Below, in pieces: positions 8,098 through 16,138 of a DNA stretch of 64,000 nt (position 1 is its first letter; each line of letters opens with the position of its first letter). A model generated the notes under the pieces. The model did not search any database. It had not been told where the DNA came from and saw only the letters and a list, made by a program, of their open reading frames with translations. This DNA comes from an uncultured Pseudomonadota bacterium. GTDB taxonomy: Bacteria > Myxococcota_A > Bradymonadia > Bradymonadales > Bradymonadaceae. The position numbers were made by a program, and so were the translations under genes. The stretch spans positions 744,001 through 808,000 of the forward strand of contig CAJXPB010000001.1 of NCBI GenBank assembly GCA_913057905.1, given 5' to 3'.

Positions 8098-9711
8098 ATG
8101 ACCGTACAATACGACACATGGCCCTTCCACGAAGCTCAAGCCATTGTGGACCGGCTGACCGACTCGGGTGACCCCTCCGACATCGATCGGTCGGAGGATG
8201 ATCCCGTGATATTCGAAACCGGCTTCGGGCCGAGTGGGCTTCCCCACATCGGCACCTTCGCCGAGGTCGCCAGGACCACCTGGGTTCAACGGGCCTTCGA
8301 AGAGTTGACCGGCCATCCGACCAAGCTCATCGTCTTCTCGGATGACATGGATGGGCTGCGCAAGGTGCCCGAAAATGTGCCCAAGGACGACATGCTCCTG
8401 GAGAACCTGGGCCGGCCCCTCTGCGACGTACCGGACCCCTTCGAGGAGGAGGAGAGTTTCTCGGCGTACATGAACGCGAGGCTTCGGGAGTTTCTCGAGA
8501 CCTTCGGGTTTGACTACGAGTTTCGCTCCTCTCAAGACCAGTATCACGACGGTGTCTTCGACGACGGGCTCGAACGGATTCTCGAGCACTACGAGGAGGT
8601 CCGGCAGGTCATCGTCCCGACCCTGCGTGAGTGGCGACGCGACCGATGGAGCCCGTTTTTCCCGAAATGCGAGAATTGCGGCAAGGTCTACACGACCCGG
8701 GTCACCGACGTACACCCCGACGATGGCACCATCTCGTATGTCTGCGACAACGAGCCGAAGGGCATGGTCTGCTGCGAACACGAGGGACGCGTCGCCGTGA
8801 CCGGCGGCCAGGTCAAGGTCGGCTGGAAGGTCGACTGGGCCCTTCGCTGGTACACCTTCGGGGTCGACTACGAGATGTACGGCAAAGACCTCATCGAGTC
8901 CGCCGACCTCTCCGGAGACATCGTCGAAGTGCTCGGCGGCGACCCGCCGGCCGGGTTTTTCTACGAGATGTTCCTCGACGAAGACGGCAAGAAGATCTCC
9001 AAGAGCGTCGGGACGGGACTGACCATCGACGAGTGGCTCGCCTACGGTCCGCTGGAGAGCCTCGGGTGGTTCATCTTCCAGAACCCGCAGAAGGCGACCA
9101 AGCTACACTTCGATGTCATTCCGGACAGTGTCGACAAGTGGCTCGAAGACCGCCGGGACTACGGACGGGCCGCCGCCGAGAGCGACGCTCCTCCGGCGGA
9201 TCACTCCATCTGGTTTGTCGAACGCGACAGCGTCGATGCCGGCGACATCCCCTCGATGGACAGCGAGGTCGACTACTCGATGATTCTCAACCTCGTCGGG
9301 GCGCTGAATACCGACGACCGCGACATGCTCTGGAACTACCTGACGCGCTACGACGAGGACGCCCGCGGCGACGAGGACGTCATCGAACCGATGCTCGACG
9401 GCGCGCTTCAGTACTACCGGGATTTCATCCTGCCCACCAAGGAATATCGTACTCCCGGCCCCGACACCCTGCCGGCCGTCCGACAGTTCCGGGACTTCCT
9501 GGCCGACTACGACGGTGAGTCCGCCGAAGAGATCCAGGAGGCTGCCTACGAGGCTGGCAAATCGTCAGATGCCGGGCTCGGCGACTGGTTCCAGGCGATG
9601 TACCGACTGTTGCTCGGCCAGGACCGCGGCCCCCGTCTGGGGACCTTCGTCGAGATGTTCGGCGTCAGTGAGACCGTCGAGACCATCGACGAACGTCTCT
9701 CCGACGATTGA
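8098..9711 (+). CDS. lysK: Lysyl-tRNA synthetase, class I
   Basis: A 537-residue class I lysyl-tRNA synthetase. HIGTFAEVART (residues 50-60) is the HIGH signature and KKISKSVGTG (about 297-306) is the KMSKS loop. FSDDMDGLRKVPENVP (about 79-94) is characteristic of the archaeal/alphaproteobacterial/spirochaete LysK type. A Cys cluster (about 196-226: CENCGKVY and CDNEPKGMVCCEH) looks like the inserted zinc-binding element. It charges tRNA-Lys in the cytosol. Start ATG at 8098 follows 92 bases after the EpmA-like gene in the same direction, so the two may be co-transcribed. Most bacteria use class II LysRS; class I in this lineage is notable but known from scattered bacteria. Confidence 0.95.
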   Translation: MTVQYDTWPFHEAQAIVDRLTDSGDPSDIDRSEDDPVIFETGFGPSGLPHIGTFAEVARTTWVQRAFEELTGHPTKLIVFSDDMDGLRKVPENVPKDDMLLENLGRPLCDVPDPFEEEESFSAYMNARLREFLETFGFDYEFRSSQDQYHDGVFDDGLERILEHYEEVRQVIVPTLREWRRDRWSPFFPKCENCGKVYTTRVTDVHPDDGTISYVCDNEPKGMVCCEHEGRVAVTGGQVKVGWKVDWALRWYTFGVDYEMYGKDLIESADLSGDIVEVLGGDPPAGFFYEMFLDEDGKKISKSVGTGLTIDEWLAYGPLESLGWFIFQNPQKATKLHFDVIPDSVDKWLEDRRDYGRAAAESDAPPADHSIWFVERDSVDAGDIPSMDSEVDYSMILNLVGALNTDDRDMLWNYLTRYDEDARGDEDVIEPMLDGALQYYRDFILPTKEYRTPGPDTLPAVRQFRDFLADYDGESAEEIQEAAYEAGKSSDAGLGDWFQAMYRLLLGQDRGPRLGTFVEMFGVSETVETIDERLSDD

Positions 9712-9717
9712 GGGCCT

Positions 9718-10875
9718 CTACTCGAACGCCGTCTCGTACAGACGGTAGGTCTTGTAGTGGCTGGCTCCCATGAACTCCATGCCGCGGTTGATGGCGTCGT
9801 TGTCCTTGAGCGTCCATGACGCCTCCGCCTCTTGGTACCCTTTGGCGTAGGCACGGTCGTGGATCGTCGCGTACATCAACACACTCAAGGCGCCGAGCGC
9901 CGTGCCGCGGAACTTCGGCTTCAAGCCCATCAAGATCAGCCGAAAGGAACGTAGCTGGTCGATCTTGAGCCGATACAGCGCCTTTGCCCAGTTGAAGGGG
10001 AAGAGTCGGCCCTCGAAGTCGCGGAAGACCTCGTGGAGGTTCGGTATGCCCAGGGCCATGCCGGCGACCTCGCCTTCGTAGCGGGCAATCATGCAGAGGT
10101 CCGGGTCGACCACCCATTTGAACTGCTCGGCCAGATGGGCGATCTCGGCCTCCGTCATCGGCACGAACCCCCAGTTGTCGGACCAACCCGCGTTGAAGAC
10201 GTCGATGATGATGTTGATGTCTCGCTCGAGGTTGTCGAGGTCGATGCTCCGGATCTCGAGGCCCGGATGATCGCGCATGTCCTCGGCGATCTCGCGCGGA
10301 GTCTCGGGCATCTCCTGGCGCTCGAACCGCCAGGCGTACAGGTCCTTGGCCTGCTCGAAGCCAGCCGACTTCAACAAATCGTCGTAAAACGGTCGGCCGT
10401 GGGGCATCATCACATAGTTCGGGTGGTCAAACCCGTCGACGAGCAGCCCGGACTCCCCGTTGATCGAGAAATTGAACGGCCCGCGCATGCGGGTTTGCCC
10501 GTGCTCCTCGACCCAGTCGGCGGCGGCCTCGAGCAGAGCGTCGGCGGTTCCGTGGTCATCCTCGCATTCGAAATACCCGAAGAACCCGGCCCCATCGTCG
10601 TGATACTCCAGATGCCGATGGTCGACCTGAGCGGAGATACGCCCGACCACGGCGCCGTCTCGTTCGGCCAAGAATAGTTGGGCCTGGCCGTGCTCGAACC
10701 ACGGATTCGACGACGGACTCAGGTCCTGAGCCACCAGCAGATCCGGCGGGGCGCGAAACTGCGGATCGTCGCCGTACAGGGTGTGGGGGAATCGAATAAA
10801 TCGGTGTCGGTCCCACCAGCCATCGACCGGTCGAACCGTGACGCCGGCCTTTGTCAATCCATCACTCTTCAACAT
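9718..10875 (-). CDS. GNAT-fold acyltransferase, candidate bacterial ceramide synthase
   Basis: A 385-residue protein of a large GNAT-like family often left as 'N-acetyltransferase' or misnamed dATP pyrophosphohydrolase. The start at 10875 is chosen because GGAG lies six bases upstream of its ATG; the frame runs 30 codons further 5' without support. Family phrases are FIRFPHTLYGDDPQF near the N-terminus, RGPFNFSINGESGLLVDGF, and a C-terminal GNAT core around LMGLKPKFRGTALGALSVLM. It diverges from an ACP and a serine palmitoyltransferase gene. In Caulobacter a GNAT-type protein encoded near spt acts as the acyltransferase that N-acylates the sphingoid base. By that context I infer the same step here, without sequence proof. 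No signal peptide; cytosolic. Confidence 0.7.
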   Translation of the reverse strand: MLKSDGLTKAGVTVRPVDGWWDRHRFIRFPHTLYGDDPQFRAPPDLLVAQDLSPSSNPWFEHGQAQLFLAERDGAVVGRISAQVDHRHLEYHDDGAGFFGYFECEDDHGTADALLEAAADWVEEHGQTRMRGPFNFSINGESGLLVDGFDHPNYVMMPHGRPFYDDLLKSAGFEQAKDLYAWRFERQEMPETPREIAEDMRDHPGLEIRSIDLDNLERDINIIIDVFNAGWSDNWGFVPMTEAEIAHLAEQFKWVVDPDLCMIARYEGEVAGMALGIPNLHEVFRDFEGRLFPFNWAKALYRLKIDQLRSFRLILMGLKPKFRGTALGALSVLMYATIHDRAYAKGYQEAEASWTLKDNDAINRGMEFMGASHYKTYRLYETAFE

Positions 10876-11140
10876 GCACGCTCCATTCAGGGTGATACAC
10901 TGCTTCCAGTCTGTCCGCCGCAAGCGTAGGCGTCGTCCGGGAACGTGTCGAGCACGCCAGCGCATTGAGCCCCGGGGAAATCGGCGCCGACATTCCGACT
11001 TCAGGTCCGGTTTTGATCCTTGATATATGCGAATCCGCTCGTTACATAATCGGGCGTTTCGGGAGTCGGGATGCTCCTGTAAGAGTGACTCCGACGCCTA
11101 CTCTCACGAACCTGAATTTATCTGACCTCGAGAGACCGCC

Positions 11141-11383
11141 ATGACGAAAGATGAAATCGCGGACATGATTACCAACGAGCTGGCCAACCACCTCGACGAT
11201 GTCGACAAAGAGGACTTGGATCCAGACATCTCGATGCGCGACCTGGGGGTCAACAGCCTCGACCTCATCGAGGTTGTCCAGGCCGTCATGCGTGAGCTCG
11301 ACATCAAAATCCCCCGGTCGAAGCTCGCGGACATCGAGACCATCAATGGACTGGCCGAGAAATTCGCCGAGCACGTCGACTGA
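11141..11383 (+). CDS. Acyl carrier protein for the sphingolipid pathway
   Basis: An 80-residue acidic acyl carrier protein. The phosphopantetheine site is Ser39 in LGVNSLDLIEVV; the usual D of the DSL signature is N here. Helices I-IV have normal spacing and the length is typical of ACP. It lies 49 bases upstream of the serine palmitoyltransferase gene on the same strand. This ACP-SPT pairing is known from Sphingomonas- and Caulobacter-type clusters, where a dedicated ACP presents the acyl chain to SPT. It is therefore more likely a specialised ACP than the housekeeping AcpP, which would normally sit among fab genes. The 265-base gap upstream is shared with the divergent GNAT gene and should hold both promoters; I see no clear -35/-10 pair. 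Confidence 0.88.
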   Translation: MTKDEIADMITNELANHLDDVDKEDLDPDISMRDLGVNSLDLIEVVQAVMRELDIKIPRSKLADIETINGLAEKFAEHVD

Positions 11384-11432
11384 ATCATCTGCGTTTCGGC
11401 CCCGACGCGCTCCTTGAACAGAGTATGAACCC

Positions 11433-12701
11433 ATGAGCGATTTCGACCCGACCGATTTCAGTCTGGCCGACTTTCAATGGAACGATAATCCCGACGTCCT
11501 CTCTCCGCCGGAGGACTTCCAGGAGTGGAAAAAATCTCCCGGGATCCAGACCGCCTTCGCGCTGTTTGAACAGGAACTCCAGGGGCCGCCGGGAGCTCGC
11601 GTGCGAATGCGGTCGAACGTCGACGGAGAGACCCGGGAGGTCATCAACCTGACCTCCTACAACTACCTGGGTCTTTCGACGCACCCCGAGGTCGTCCAGG
11701 CGGCCAAAGACGCCGCCGACACCTACGGCCTGAGCGCCTCCGGCTCGGCGATGTTGTCCGGCACGTTTGACCTGCACAACGAGTTCGCCCAGAAGCTGGC
11801 CGACTTCAAACAGAAGGAGGCGGCCATGCTGTTTTCAAGCGGGCTCGGCGGGAATATGGGTGCCATCCAGGGCATGCTCCAGAAGGGAGATGTGCTGGTG
11901 ATCGATGACAAGTGTCACAAGAGTGTCGTCGATGGGGGGACCCTGTCGCGTGCCAAGGTCGTCTCATTCAAACACAACGACCACGAGTCGCTCGACCGTC
12001 AGCTCGACGAACACGGCGACAAGCGGTGTTTGGTCGTCGTCGAGGGGGTCTACTCGATGGACGGCGACACCGCGAATCTCCCCGAGATCGTCGACGTCTG
12101 CAACGCTCATGACGTCCCCATCTACCTCGACGAAGCCCACTCGACGTTGATGTTCGGCGAGAACGGCCGCGGGGTCGGCGAATATTATGGGCTAGAAGAC
12201 GAGGTCGGCGTCTCGTTCGGCACGCTCAGCAAGTCCTTCGGCGGTGTCGGCGGGTTCGTCTGCGCGAACAAGCCGCTCGTCGAGTACATGAAATCCTACG
12301 CCTCGCCGTTTCAGTTCTCCTGCGCCCTGCCCCCGCCCATCGTGGCAGGCATGATGAAGTCACTGGAAGTCGCCACCCGGGATTCGTCGCTTCGCGATGA
12401 ACTATGGGACAACGTCCGGTACTTCAAAAACAACCTGGACGCGATGAACCTCGACCTGGGCGAGACCGAGTCCCAGATCATTCCCATCATCATCGGGTCG
12501 TCCGGCGAAATGCTCTACTCGATGGCCGTACAGGCCCAGCATCAGGGGTTGTTCATCCAGCCCGTCGACTTTCCGGCGGTCGACGCCAGTGAACGGCGCT
12601 TCCGCATCTCGGTCTCCGCGGAGCTGACCAAGGACGACATCGACGAGGCCTGCAACATTATCGAAGACGTCATCGCGAAGCCGCTGAAGGCTGCTTCCTG
12701 A
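11433..12701 (+). CDS. spt: Serine palmitoyltransferase (alpha-oxoamine synthase family)
   Basis: A 422-residue PLP enzyme of the alpha-oxoamine synthase family. It condenses an acyl thioester with an amino acid. The core has SYNYLGLSTHPEV (about 71-83), IYLDEAHSTLMFG (about 230-242, with the Asp/His cofactor ligands), the Schiff-base lysine in GTLSKSFGGVGG (about 268-279), and RFRISVSAELTKDDID near the C-terminus. Family members BioF and Kbl share these motifs. Assignment as SPT rests on the adjacent dedicated ACP, the longer N-terminal extension (about 50 residues) and the absence of bio or threonine genes. The product would be 3-ketodihydrosphingosine, the first intermediate of sphingolipid synthesis. 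CstA follows 30 bases downstream. Confidence 0.85.
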   Translation: MSDFDPTDFSLADFQWNDNPDVLSPPEDFQEWKKSPGIQTAFALFEQELQGPPGARVRMRSNVDGETREVINLTSYNYLGLSTHPEVVQAAKDAADTYGLSASGSAMLSGTFDLHNEFAQKLADFKQKEAAMLFSSGLGGNMGAIQGMLQKGDVLVIDDKCHKSVVDGGTLSRAKVVSFKHNDHESLDRQLDEHGDKRCLVVVEGVYSMDGDTANLPEIVDVCNAHDVPIYLDEAHSTLMFGENGRGVGEYYGLEDEVGVSFGTLSKSFGGVGGFVCANKPLVEYMKSYASPFQFSCALPPPIVAGMMKSLEVATRDSSLRDELWDNVRYFKNNLDAMNLDLGETESQIIPIIIGSSGEMLYSMAVQAQHQGLFIQPVDFPAVDASERRFRISVSAELTKDDIDEACNIIEDVIAKPLKAAS

Positions 12702-12731
12702 CGACGTCTCTGCCGCCGCGACAGCCGTGCC

Positions 12732-14546
12732 ATGAACGCAGCCGTTGCCACCGCGATCGCCTTCGCCGTCTACCTGGCGGGCTACCTGTTCTACAGCCGC
12801 TATCTGGCCGAACACGTCTTTGCGCTGGATCCCGACCGGCCGACGCCGGCACATGAGCAGACCGATGGCGTCGACTACGTTCCCACGCGCAAGTCGGTCC
12901 TCTTCGGCCATCACTACGCATCGATCGCCGGACTTGCACCGATGCTCGGCCCGGCTGTCGCGGTCATCTGGGGGTGGCTGCCCGCCATGGCCTGGGTGGT
13001 CCTGGGGGCGCTGTTTGTCGGCTGCGTCCACGACTTCGGCTCGCTGGTGGTCAGCATCCGTGCTCGCGGCAAGAGCATCGGCGCAGTCGCCGAAGGCATC
13101 ATCGGTTCGCGGGCCAAGACCCTGTTGCACGCGATCATCTTCTTTTTGGTCGCCCTGGCGATGGGTGTCTTCGTGTGGGTGATCGCATTCCTGTTCAGTC
13201 CCGCCCCGGAGCCGGCTCAGTCAGCGTATCACTTTCCCCAGGCGGTCCTGCCCTCCTTCGGCCTCATGGTGATCGCATCGACGATCGGTTGGCTGGGATA
13301 CCGCCATGACGTCTCCTGGAAGGTGATGACCCCCGTCGGCTTTGTCCTTCTGCTCGCTCTCGTCTACGTCGCCCAGACTCAAACGGCCCTTCAGGCCCTG
13401 GGCGTGGCCGATCCGACGCTGGCTCCCAGCATCTCCGGCTGGTCGACGATCCTCCTGGGATACGCTTTCGCCGCATCCATCCTGCCCGTCTGGGTACTGC
13501 TGCAACCGCGCGACTTTTTGAACGTCCTTCTGTTGTTTCTGGGCCTCGGGGGGCTCTATCTGGGCGTCTTCGTCGGCCAACCCGACTTCGTCGCCCCGGC
13601 CGTCCAGACCAACCCCGAGGGCGCTCCCAGCATGTTTCCCTTCGTCTTCATCATCATCGCCTGCGGGGCAGCCAGCGGGTTTCACAGCCTCGTCTCCAGC
13701 GGCACCACGGCCAAGCAACTCGACACCGAATCCGACGCGCGAGTCATCGGCTACGGGGGCATGATCGGGGAATCATTGCTCGGGTTGATCGCCGTACTCG
13801 CGACCACTGCCGGCATGGCCGACCTCGACGCATGGAAAGCCCACTACGGCACCTGGGAGGCGGCCAACGGACTGGGTCAGAAGGTCAGCGTCTTCATTCA
13901 AGGCTCCTCGGAATTCTTGGGGGCACTGACCGTCCCCGAGGGTCTGGGCGCATCGTTTATCAGCGTCATCGTGGTCAGTTACGCACTGACCTCTCTCGAC
14001 AGTGCGACTCGACTCCTTCGCTACAACGTCGAGGAAATCGGCGAGACGTTGGGAGTCGGACTTCTCGCCAACCGATATGTCTCCAGCGCGATCGCCGCCG
14101 GAGCCATTGGATTCTTCGCCTTCTACGAGGTCAACGGCCAGCCTGCCGGACTCGTCCTCTGGTCACTCTTCGGGACGACCAACCAGTTGATGGCAGGCCT
14201 CGCCCTGCTCGTGATCACCCTCTATTTGTTGATGCGGGACCGCCCCTGGCAGGTCGCCGGCATTCCGATGATCGCGATGCTCGGGACGACCCTCTGGGCG
14301 ATGGCGTCGAATCTGTGGGGATTTACCGAACAGGGCACCTGGTTGAGTCGACTGGTCTCCGGGGATGCGACCGCATGGAAGGTCGTCACCGAGTGGGCGG
14401 CCACCGGCAAGCTGTTTCTATTCGGCGTCGGTACCGTCATTTTTCTGCTGGGTGTGTGGACCGTCGTGGAAGCGATTCTGGCGGTCCACAGGTTTGTACG
14501 GTCCGACACCACCCTCGAGACGCTCTTGATCGAATTGGACGAGTGA
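12732..14546 (+). CDS. cstA: CstA family carbon starvation / peptide or pyruvate transporter
   Basis: A 604-residue polytopic inner-membrane protein of the CstA family, with about 16 hydrophobic helices spread along its length. N-terminal phrases typical of the family are YVPTRKSVLFGHHYASIAGLAP and GPAVAVIWGWLPAMAWVVLG (about residues 50-90). VSSGTTAKQL and SLDSATRLLRYNVEEI follow later. CstA and its relatives import peptides or pyruvate under carbon limitation. At about 600 residues it belongs to the shorter CstA group and lacks the C-terminal extension of the E. coli protein. It follows the SPT gene by 30 bases on the same strand and may be co-transcribed, though a link to sphingolipids is not obvious. 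It converges with the gene ending at 14549. Confidence 0.92.
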   Translation: MNAAVATAIAFAVYLAGYLFYSRYLAEHVFALDPDRPTPAHEQTDGVDYVPTRKSVLFGHHYASIAGLAPMLGPAVAVIWGWLPAMAWVVLGALFVGCVHDFGSLVVSIRARGKSIGAVAEGIIGSRAKTLLHAIIFFLVALAMGVFVWVIAFLFSPAPEPAQSAYHFPQAVLPSFGLMVIASTIGWLGYRHDVSWKVMTPVGFVLLLALVYVAQTQTALQALGVADPTLAPSISGWSTILLGYAFAASILPVWVLLQPRDFLNVLLLFLGLGGLYLGVFVGQPDFVAPAVQTNPEGAPSMFPFVFIIIACGAASGFHSLVSSGTTAKQLDTESDARVIGYGGMIGESLLGLIAVLATTAGMADLDAWKAHYGTWEAANGLGQKVSVFIQGSSEFLGALTVPEGLGASFISVIVVSYALTSLDSATRLLRYNVEEIGETLGVGLLANRYVSSAIAAGAIGFFAFYEVNGQPAGLVLWSLFGTTNQLMAGLALLVITLYLLMRDRPWQVAGIPMIAMLGTTLWAMASNLWGFTEQGTWLSRLVSGDATAWKVVTEWAATGKLFLFGVGTVIFLLGVWTVVEAILAVHRFVRSDTTLETLLIELDE

Positions 14547-14548
14547 GC

Positions 14549-15214
14549 TCACAGGGTCAGTCGACGTTCTTCGGCGAGGCCGACGATCCGGATGTCGGCC
14601 GACTCGATTCCCTCGGACCCGTCCCGCACATCTGACAGATAAGGCCCCCGGACGACGCGTTCCCAAAACTCGATGTCGAGGTCCTGGATGTACGGGGTCA
14701 CCACGATCCAGAGCTGCCCATCGTTGACCCGGCGTGAAAAGAGGGATCCGATGGTCATCTCGCCGTCGGCCTCCGATGGATCGACGAGTGTCACCGGCGA
14801 GGGTACCTCACCGATCTTGAAGTCTCGTCGACACAGTACCCGCTGCGGCATCCGTTCGAGTTCCCGACGACGATCGGCCGACATCGCTCGGGGTTTTTCA
14901 CCTCGATAGAGGCCCCGCAAGAGATCCCAGGACTCCTTCTTTCCCTCGAGATGCCACCTCCACGGGGCTCGGCAATCGACGCGGTACGTTCGTGTTCGGG
15001 CCCCGCGAAGGATCAAGAAGTCCCCGTCGAAGGTATAGTCACCCTCGTCGGCCACCGCCCCACTACTATCCTCGAGGTCGTAGCGGACGAACTCCCCGTC
15101 GATGTCGAAATCGACAAACATCTCGGGGAGTGCATCTGCATCCCCTTGCTCGGCCTCGGGGTCGGTTCGATACCAGGCTCCTCGGATCGCCTCGGGTTTC
15201 GGGCTCGTCGCCAT
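14549..15214 (-). CDS. Hypothetical cytosolic protein
   Basis: A 221-residue protein without signal peptide or membrane segment; family not recognised. The N-terminal half (about 1-110) looks like a small beta-rich domain, with phrases such as IRGAWYRTDPE and EGDYTFDGDFLILRGARTRTY that recall lipocalin- or DUF-type 'fold change on binding' barrels. The C-terminal half is mixed. GAGGGC seven bases upstream supports the ATG at 15214. It is the third gene of a leftward unit after cystathionine beta-synthase and the SecD-P1-like gene (gaps of 12 and 24 bases), so it may share their regulation. It converges on CstA with two bases between stops. Confidence 0.6.
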   Translation of the reverse strand: MATSPKPEAIRGAWYRTDPEAEQGDADALPEMFVDFDIDGEFVRYDLEDSSGAVADEGDYTFDGDFLILRGARTRTYRVDCRAPWRWHLEGKKESWDLLRGLYRGEKPRAMSADRRRELERMPQRVLCRRDFKIGEVPSPVTLVDPSEADGEMTIGSLFSRRVNDGQLWIVVTPYIQDLDIEFWERVVRGPYLSDVRDGSEGIESADIRIVGLAEERRLTL

Positions 15215-15238
15215 GGAATTGCCCTCAATTTTGAGTGT

Positions 15239-16126
15239 CTAGTCAGTCGAAACCAGTCGAACCGGCATCGGTGTGGAGATCCGCGCGGCGACCTGTCTGG
15301 CCCAGCGCCGCTGCGCCGCCGTTGCATCCAGGTGGGCGGGGGGAGATAAATTGAGCACTCCGGAGGAGGTAGGCTCCCGGTCGAGCACCGTCACGACCTC
15401 TCCGTCCAACAGCACCGCCCAGCGGGTGTCCGGACCCGATTCCCCCGACCGGAGACGATCGGCGGCCGAGCCGTTCAGGGAGACAGAGACGAATGGTTCG
15501 CCGAGGTGGCCGGGACGAATCCCCGCGCCCTGCACGTCTGAATTCGACAGCACGGGGTCTCCCAACACGAGGGTGCGCCACCCATCGCCCTCGGGATATG
15601 GCCGGATCAATCCGACGCCGAGATCCAGCGTGCCCGCAACCGTCTTGATGTCCGACCGCTCCGGCGCCCAGACGTATGCATCGCTTCGGGCCATGCTCCC
15701 ATCGGGTTGACGAAGTTCGGCGCCGTCGGGAAGCCGGGTTGAATTTTGCTGCCAGAGCGCGCCGACCGAGCGAATCGGGCGAACCTCGAAGCGGCCCTCG
15801 GGAACGATAAAGCCCATGATCGTCATGGGGGACAACTTCGTTCCTACCTCCACATACAGATTCCCGTTTCCACGGGTTTCGGCATTCAGGTGTTTGAAGC
15901 CGGCAGCCCGCAGACGTTTTTCGATCCGCGGGACGGCCCGCTTGGCCATCTTTCTGCGAGTCCGCACGTTCAACGAATCTCCGGCGCGGGTCGTCGACGC
16001 GACCGTCAGGTTCAGCGTCACGGTCCCCGACAGGTCCGTCGCGGCCGCGGGGGGCGGAACGATGGCCGACACAAGGAGACCGAACCCCAGACATAACGCC
16101 CACTGGACTGCGTTCGAATCAGGCAT
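15239..16126 (-). CDS. Exported protein resembling the SecD first periplasmic (P1) domain
   Basis: About 295 residues from the ATG at 16126; a GTG six bases upstream is an alternative start. A signal peptide ends near the PPPAAATDLSG segment. The rest looks like an isolated P1 domain of SecD/SecDF. An RIEKRLRAAGFKHLNAETRG segment matches the 'R.....G......V...G' base. In the head subdomain, DPVLSNSDVQGAGI, PFVSVSLNGSAADRL, RWAVLLDGEVVTVLDREPT and a final ARISTPMPVRLVS match the SecD order 'ITG.DV..A / P.VSL.....GA..F / .LAIVLDG.V.S.P.I / L..G.LP'. There are no transmembrane helices, so it cannot be a working SecD. It follows cystathionine beta-synthase by 12 bases. Homology is by eye; function unknown. 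Confidence 0.65.
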   Translation of the reverse strand: MPDSNAVQWALCLGFGLLVSAIVPPPAAATDLSGTVTLNLTVASTTRAGDSLNVRTRRKMAKRAVPRIEKRLRAAGFKHLNAETRGNGNLYVEVGTKLSPMTIMGFIVPEGRFEVRPIRSVGALWQQNSTRLPDGAELRQPDGSMARSDAYVWAPERSDIKTVAGTLDLGVGLIRPYPEGDGWRTLVLGDPVLSNSDVQGAGIRPGHLGEPFVSVSLNGSAADRLRSGESGPDTRWAVLLDGEVVTVLDREPTSSGVLNLSPPAHLDATAAQRRWARQVAARISTPMPVRLVSTD

Positions 16127-16138
16127 GCTCACATCCGG

